Part shown: positions 8,002 through 9,596 of the stretch, piece after piece
Layout of the letters: each line of letters begins with the position of its first letter
How positions within the stretch are numbered: position 1 is the stretch's first letter
NCBI GenBank assembly: GCA_021780015.1
Contig: JAJXZN010000200.1
Coordinates: 1-9,596 of the forward strand
Origin: Pseudomonadota bacterium
Lineage (GTDB): Bacteria > Pseudomonadota > Alphaproteobacteria > Rhizobiales > Beijerinckiaceae
Direction of reading: 5' to 3'
Length of the DNA: 9,596 nt
The notes under the pieces: generated by a model
Databases searched by the model: none
Seen by the model: the letters and a program-made list of their open reading frames with translations, nothing else
What the model was told of the DNA's origin: nothing
Made by a program: the position numbers and the translations under genes

Positions 8002-8595
8002 ATGAAGCTCTTCGTCGGCCTCGGCAATCCCGGCCGCGCCTATGCCGGGCAGCGCCACAATGTCGGCTTCATGGCGATTGATGCCATCGGCCGGCGGCAT
8101 CCTTTCGCGCCGTTCCGCGCCCGCTTTCAGGGCCAGGCGAGCGAAGGCGCGATCGGCAGCGAACGGATCATCCTGCTCAAGCCCGAGACCTTCATGAACG
8201 AATCCGGCCGCGCCGTCGGCGAGGCTTCGCGCTTCTACAAGATCGCTCTCGGCGACATCGTCGTCTTCCATGACGAGCTCGATCTTGCGCCGGGGCAGCT
8301 TCGGGTGAAGCTCGGCGGCGGCAATGCCGGCCATAATGGCCTGCGTTCGATCACCGATCATGTCGGCAATGACTACCGGCGCGTGCGGATCGGCATCGGC
8401 CACCCTGGCGACAAAGCCCGCGTGCATGACTATGTCCTAGGGAATTTCGCCAAGGCCGAGCAACCTTGGGTCGAGACGATCTGTGAAGCGATCGCCGCCA
8501 ATGCCGGCTATCTCGCCGACGGTGCCGACAACAGTTTTCAGAACAAGATTTTTCTGGCGATGCAGGAGTCGGGCATTTGGGGCGATGACGAGTGA
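8002..8595 (+). CDS. pth: peptidyl-tRNA hydrolase (Pth)
   Basis: Pth cleaves the ester bond of peptidyl-tRNAs released prematurely from ribosomes, recycling tRNA; it is essential in most bacteria. The 197-residue product matches the usual length (E. coli 194). Residues corresponding to the E. coli active site are all present: N9 in GLGNPG, catalytic H19 in RHNVGF, N66 in [11 protein letters not shown]91 in FHDELDL, and N112 in [10 protein letters not shown]. The N-terminus [11 protein letters not shown] is canonical, confirming ATG 8002; AGG at 7991-7993 is a modest Shine-Dalgarno eight bases upstream. It lies 56 bases after rplY with a hairpin between them, so it is probably on the same transcript at reduced level. 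purL follows after 46 bases. The C-terminal ~15 residues are poorly conserved, as usual. Confidence 0.97.
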   Translation: MKLFVGLGNPGRAYAGQRHNVGFMAIDAIGRRHPFAPFRARFQGQASEGAIGSERIILLKPETFMNESGRAVGEASRFYKIALGDIVVFHDELDLAPGQLRVKLGGGNAGHNGLRSITDHVGNDYRRVRIGIGHPGDKARVHDYVLGNFAKAEQPWVETICEAIAANAGYLADGADNSFQNKIFLAMQESGIWGDDE

Positions 8596-8608
8596 GCGCC
8601 GCCCCGTT

Positions 8609-8627
8609 GCCTTGCTCTTACGCCCCT
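8609..8627 (+). repeat. near-copy of the rplY promoter -35 segment, upstream of purL
   Basis: These 19 bases match 7167-7185 at 17 positions (GCCTTGCTCTT, one mismatch, CGC, one mismatch, CCT). The first copy contains the -35 hexamer of the rplY promoter. Here TTGCTC has no -10 at 16-18 bases, and the segment sits only 15-33 bases before the purL start. It may be a shared upstream element or a chance similarity. Confidence 0.35.
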
Positions 8628-8630
8628 TCT

Positions 8631-8636
8631 AGGAAG
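8631..8636 (+). promoter_or_regulatory. ribosome binding site of purL
   Basis: AGGAAG five bases before ATG 8642. An in-frame TAG at 8630-8632 overlaps it, so no longer purL start is possible. Confidence 0.75.
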
Positions 8637-8641
8637 CGCGC

Positions 8642-9596
8642 ATGAACGAACCCGCGATCACGCCCGATCTTGTTGCCGCGCACGGCTTGAAGCCGGACGA
8701 ATATGAGCGTCTCGTCGCGCTCATCGGCCGGGAGCCGAGCTTCACCGAGCTCGGCATCTTCTCGGCGATGTGGAACGAGCATTGTTCCTATAAGTCTTCG
8801 CGCATCCATCTGCGTAAATTGCCGACCAAGGCGCCGTGGGTCATCCAGGGGCCCGGCGAGAATGCCGGCGTGATCGATATCGGCGATGGGCTCGCCTGCG
8901 TCTTCAAGATGGAGAGCCACAATCATCCCTCCTACATCGAGCCGTTCCAGGGCGCGGCGACGGGCGTCGGCGGCATTCTGCGTGACGTGTTCACCATGGG
9001 CGCGCGCCCCGTCGCCTGTCTCGATCTTTTGCGTTTCGGTTCGCCGCAGCATCCGCTGACGCGCCATCTCGTCGGCGGCGTCGTCGCCGGCATCGGCAGC
9101 TACGGCAACAGTTTCGGCGTGCCGACGGTCGGCGGCTCGACCCGCTTTCACCGCGCCTATGACGGCAATATTCTCGTCAACGCGATGGCGGTCGGCGTCG
9201 CCGAGAAGGATGCGATCTTCTATGCCAAGGCGACCGGCGTCGGAAACCCGATCGTCTATCTCGGTTCCAAGACCGGCCGCGACGGCATTCATGGCGCGAC
9301 CATGGCCTCCGCCGCCTTCGATGAGGATTCGCAGGAGAACCGCCCGGCGGTGCAGATCGGCGATCCCTTCGCCGAAAAGCTTTTGCTCGAAGCCTGCCTC
9401 GAATTGATGAAATCCGGTGCCGTCATCGCCATTCAGGATATGGGGGCGGCGGGCCTCACGTCATCGGCTGTCGAGATGGGCGCAAAAGGCAATCTCGGCG
9501 TGCTGCTCGATCTCGACGCCGTCCCTTGCCGCGAGCCCGGCATGAGCGCCTATGAAATGCTGCTCTCCGAAAGCCAGGAGCGGATGCTGATGGTGC
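8642..9596 (+). CDS. purL: phosphoribosylformylglycinamidine synthase subunit PurL (C-terminus cut by window edge)
   Basis: PurL is the synthetase subunit that converts FGAR plus glutamine-derived ammonia and ATP into FGAM, the fourth step of de novo purine synthesis. The N-terminus and motifs fit the small (~740-residue) type, which works with separate PurS and PurQ, rather than the ~1,300-residue proteobacterial fusion. The 318 codons present are intact: [20 protein letters not shown] at about 34-53 (H47, C48); [10 protein letters not shown] at 88-97 with the conserved S-H-N-H pattern; [20 protein letters not shown] at 104-123; a central [44 protein letters not shown]; and [11 protein letters not shown] at the window end. 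Over half is missing. It sits 46 bases after pth. purS and purQ are not in the window; they would have to lie elsewhere. Confidence 0.96.
   Translation, partial: MNEPAITPDLVAAHGLKPDEYERLVALIGREPSFTELGIFSAMWNEHCSYKSSRIHLRKLPTKAPWVIQGPGENAGVIDIGDGLACVFKMESHNHPSYIEPFQGAATGVGGILRDVFTMGARPVACLDLLRFGSPQHPLTRHLVGGVVAGIGSYGNSFGVPTVGGSTRFHRAYDGNILVNAMAVGVAEKDAIFYAKATGVGNPIVYLGSKTGRDGIHGATMASAAFDEDSQENRPAVQIGDPFAEKLLLEACLELMKSGAVIAIQDMGAAGLTSSAVEMGAKGNLGVLLDLDAVPCREPGMSAYEMLLSESQERMLMV

Noticed and set aside
7600..8427. A 275-codon minus-strand open frame across rplY and pth
   Set aside because: It spans two well-supported plus-strand genes and the hairpin between them; its Ala-rich part is simply the complement of the L25 tail.

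Overview
The window reads as ordinary chromosomal core sequence from a GC-rich alphaproteobacterium. The MutS, Kup, HrpB, L25 (Ctc type with an Ala/Pro tail), Pth and small-type PurL proteins all look alphaproteobacterial. I would guess Hyphomicrobiales, perhaps Beijerinckiaceae-like, but that placement is inference from general protein character. No insertion sequences, phage genes, tRNA, rRNA, CRISPR arrays or toxin-antitoxin genes are visible.

Layout. Minus strand: the N-terminal 735 codons of mutS (mismatch repair ATPase) run off the left edge at the Walker B motif. Upstream of it on the same strand, after a 142-base gap with GC-rich palindromes, lies a complete kup (K+ uptake permease). 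A divergent intergenic region of about 240 bases separates kup from the plus-strand genes: hrpB (DEAH-family helicase), rplY (ribosomal protein L25), pth (peptidyl-tRNA hydrolase) and the first 318 codons of purL (FGAM synthase), which runs off the right edge.

How the genes relate. rplY and pth form a small translation pair, with L25 on 5S rRNA in the large subunit and Pth recycling dropped peptidyl-tRNAs. They are preceded by a convincing promoter (TTGCTC, 17-base spacer, TATAAG) and separated by a GC hairpin. hrpB ends in a terminator-like hairpin, so it is probably transcribed separately from rplY. mutS, kup and purL are housekeeping genes with no obvious functional link to the others. The reading frames I translated are intact, without frameshifts or internal stops, and composition looks uniform.

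I found no previously undescribed system. What merits a second look is at the level of small regulatory sequence: a 17/19-base near-repeat upstream of both rplY and purL, paired GCGGCCGC palindromes between kup and mutS, and hairpins in the kup leader and the rplY-pth gap.
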